From assembly GCA_012317185.1 (NCBI GenBank), contig CP048838.1:248001-312000 (forward strand): 64,000 nucleotides of DNA. Direction: 5' to 3'. The stretch is from [Clostridium] innocuum. GTDB lineage: Bacteria > Bacillota_I > Bacilli_A > Erysipelotrichales > Erysipelotrichaceae. The notes below the pieces were generated by a model. It was given only the letters and a program-made list of their open reading frames with translations, made no database searches and was not told the origin of the DNA. The position numbers and the translations under genes were made by a program. The first letter of the stretch is position 1; every line of letters starts with the position of its first letter. Positions 62,972-64,000 of this stretch are shown here, one piece after another.

Positions 62972-63024
62972 TTGACAAACATGATATAATAAGTTATTAT
63001 ATGGCTGTAACATGTTATATCATG
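62972..63024 (+). promoter_or_regulatory. Promoter and overlapping GntR operator
   Basis: TTGACA at 62972-62977, a 17-base spacer and TATTAT at 62995-63000 make a strong promoter. CATGATATAA (62980-62989) in the spacer and TTATATCATG (63015-63024) after the -10 are perfect inverted copies, so binding would block polymerase. Confidence 0.8.
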
Positions 63025-63046
63025 ATTAGAACAGGAGGGAGACGAC

Positions 63047-63793
63047 TTGAAGTATTATGATATTCACTCCCATTTAGGGAAGACAAGCTCCGGAGATGAA
63101 AACACACCCAGCGAGCTGGTAACAGATTTGAAGATTTATGGTATTGAAAAGGTCGGTATCAGCTGTCTTTCAGGGATATCTACAAGAGAGCAGAATGATT
63201 TGATTTACCGTGCAATGCAGGAATATCCAGAGGTCATTGAGGGCTATGCGTTTATCAATCCAAAGGATGCAGCTGCAGAAAATGAAATAGACCTATGCCT
63301 TGGGACATATGGCATGAGTGCAGTGAAGTTTCATTCCTGGAAGCATGGCTATTATCCGGATAATTCCGGATCCCTCGATCGCCTGCTGGACAAAATCGAT
63401 TCCTATGGTGTGCATGTGCAAACCCATGTCGGTACTGCACCAATCAGCAATCCCTATGTCTGGGCAGAATATGCCAAAAAGCATCCGCATGTCCGTTTTG
63501 TATTCACTCACATCGGGTATTATGAATTTGGGATGTCCACGATAGAAGCGGTTAAGGATTTGCCGAATGTCTGGGTGGAAAGCTCCGGACAAATGGATGT
63601 AGAGGTATTAAAAAAAGCGATAGCTGTGCTGGGATCGAAACGTGTCTGCTTTGGTACGGACTGGCCCTATAAGCCGGTAAATATGGAGATCAGCAAATTT
63701 TATGAGTTGGAATTAACAGAAGAGCAGCGCGCTGATATTTTTTATCGGAATGCTGAAAAATTATGGAAGCGAGTAAGGGAGGAACAGATATGA
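63047..63793 (+). CDS. TIM-barrel metal-dependent hydrolase (amidohydrolase 2 family)
   Basis: 248 residues from TTG 63047, which follows a strong AGGAGGGAG. Metal ligands are visible: His-X-His in IHSHLG, HTHIGYYEF-like FVFTHIGYYEF, and the Asp in FGTDWPYKP near the end. The family includes decarboxylases, lactonases and deacetylases of sugar derivatives. It lies between the GntR operator and a mannose-type PTS, so a role in the breakdown of the transported sugar is likely. Its stop overlaps the next ATG (ATGA). Confidence 0.85.
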   Translation: MKYYDIHSHLGKTSSGDENTPSELVTDLKIYGIEKVGISCLSGISTREQNDLIYRAMQEYPEVIEGYAFINPKDAAAENEIDLCLGTYGMSAVKFHSWKHGYYPDNSGSLDRLLDKIDSYGVHVQTHVGTAPISNPYVWAEYAKKHPHVRFVFTHIGYYEFGMSTIEAVKDLPNVWVESSGQMDVEVLKKAIAVLGSKRVCFGTDWPYKPVNMEISKFYELELTEEQRADIFYRNAEKLWKRVREEQI

Positions 63794-64000
63794 ACATAAC
63801 TACGTTTCGAATTGATGATCGACTGATTCACGGACAGGTGGTAACCGCTTGGATAGCACATAGTGATGCTAAGCAGATTTTGGTTGCGGATGATGCGGCT
63901 GCGAAGGATACCCTGCAGCAGTCCCTCCTCAAAATGGCAACACCGAAAAAGGTTGATTTAAAAATTATGAGTCTTGAGGATGCAAAGCAGCTGATTCAAA
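63793..64000 (+). CDS. PTS EIIB component, mannose/fructose/sorbose family, partial
   Basis: The first 69 residues; it runs off the right edge. The active-site histidine is His14 in RIDDRLIHGQVV. It overlaps the stop of the hydrolase. EIIC, EIID and EIIA of this family probably follow outside the window. It should be under the GntR regulator. Confidence 0.93.

Noticed and set aside
1..64000. CRISPR arrays, rRNA and tRNA genes, T-box leaders
   Set aside because: I looked for spaced repeats, tRNA cloverleaf ends and T-box motifs (including before argS) and found none that I could support.

Overview
The window reads as chromosomal DNA of a low-to-mid GC Gram-positive bacterium of the Bacillota. 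The gene set suggests a gut anaerobe of the Erysipelotrichia ([Clostridium] innocuum-like); that placement is inference from overall gene content and style, not from a marker comparison. Supporting signs are strong AGGAGG-type ribosome binding sites, GTG and TTG starts, many PTS systems, RpoE delta, DarA, sortase-type surface proteins and an F-type ATPase operon linked to upp. No rRNA, tRNA or CRISPR array was recognised.

Layout. 0-1.6 kb: end of an unknown gene and a GatZ/KbaZ-type aldolase subunit. 1.65-3.5 kb: an apparently intact IS200/IS605 element (Y1 transposase plus TnpB). 3.5-6.6 kb: structured noncoding DNA, a HAD phosphatase, a long imperfect palindrome and a surface protein. 6.8-11 kb: an AgrA/AgrC-like two-component system followed by a BspA-like wall protein with a PKTG sorting motif. 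11-13 kb: hemolysin III family protein and a lipoprotein. 13.5-21 kb: upp and the complete F1Fo ATP synthase operon (atpZ, atpI, atpBEFHAGDC); the c subunit carries a sodium-binding signature. 21.7-33.4 kb: a sigma-54-controlled polyol or sugar locus with a LevR-type activator, a galactitol-type PTS, DhaK/DhaL, a zinc alcohol dehydrogenase, RpoN itself and two class II aldolases. Two near-identical divergent -24/-12 promoters drive the two halves. 34-40.7 kb: housekeeping genes (dtd, folD, DUF951, ychF, DarA) with an alpha/beta hydrolase and a patatin. 40.9-43.6 kb: an OmpR-type two-component operon bracketed by two short genes of 35 and 47 codons. 43.7-50 kb: nagA, two paralogous NlpC/P60 proteins with wall-binding repeats, and a class A PBP. 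50.7-54.2 kb: DUF1934-argS-rpoE-fba. 54.5-61.6 kb: an anchored hypothetical protein, a PRD regulator, an ascorbate-type PTS and a split transketolase. 61.9-64 kb: a GntR regulator whose apparent operator recurs before a TIM-barrel hydrolase and a mannose-family PTS EIIB that runs off the end.

The unifying theme is carbohydrate uptake: three PTS loci with three regulator types (sigma-54/LevR, PRD/BglG-type and GntR) lie among energy and cell-wall genes. The least ordinary parts are the self-contained sigma-54 locus, the small genes around the OmpR system, and several conspicuous inverted or direct repeats in gaps (3.5, 4.7, 45.1 and 50.3 kb).
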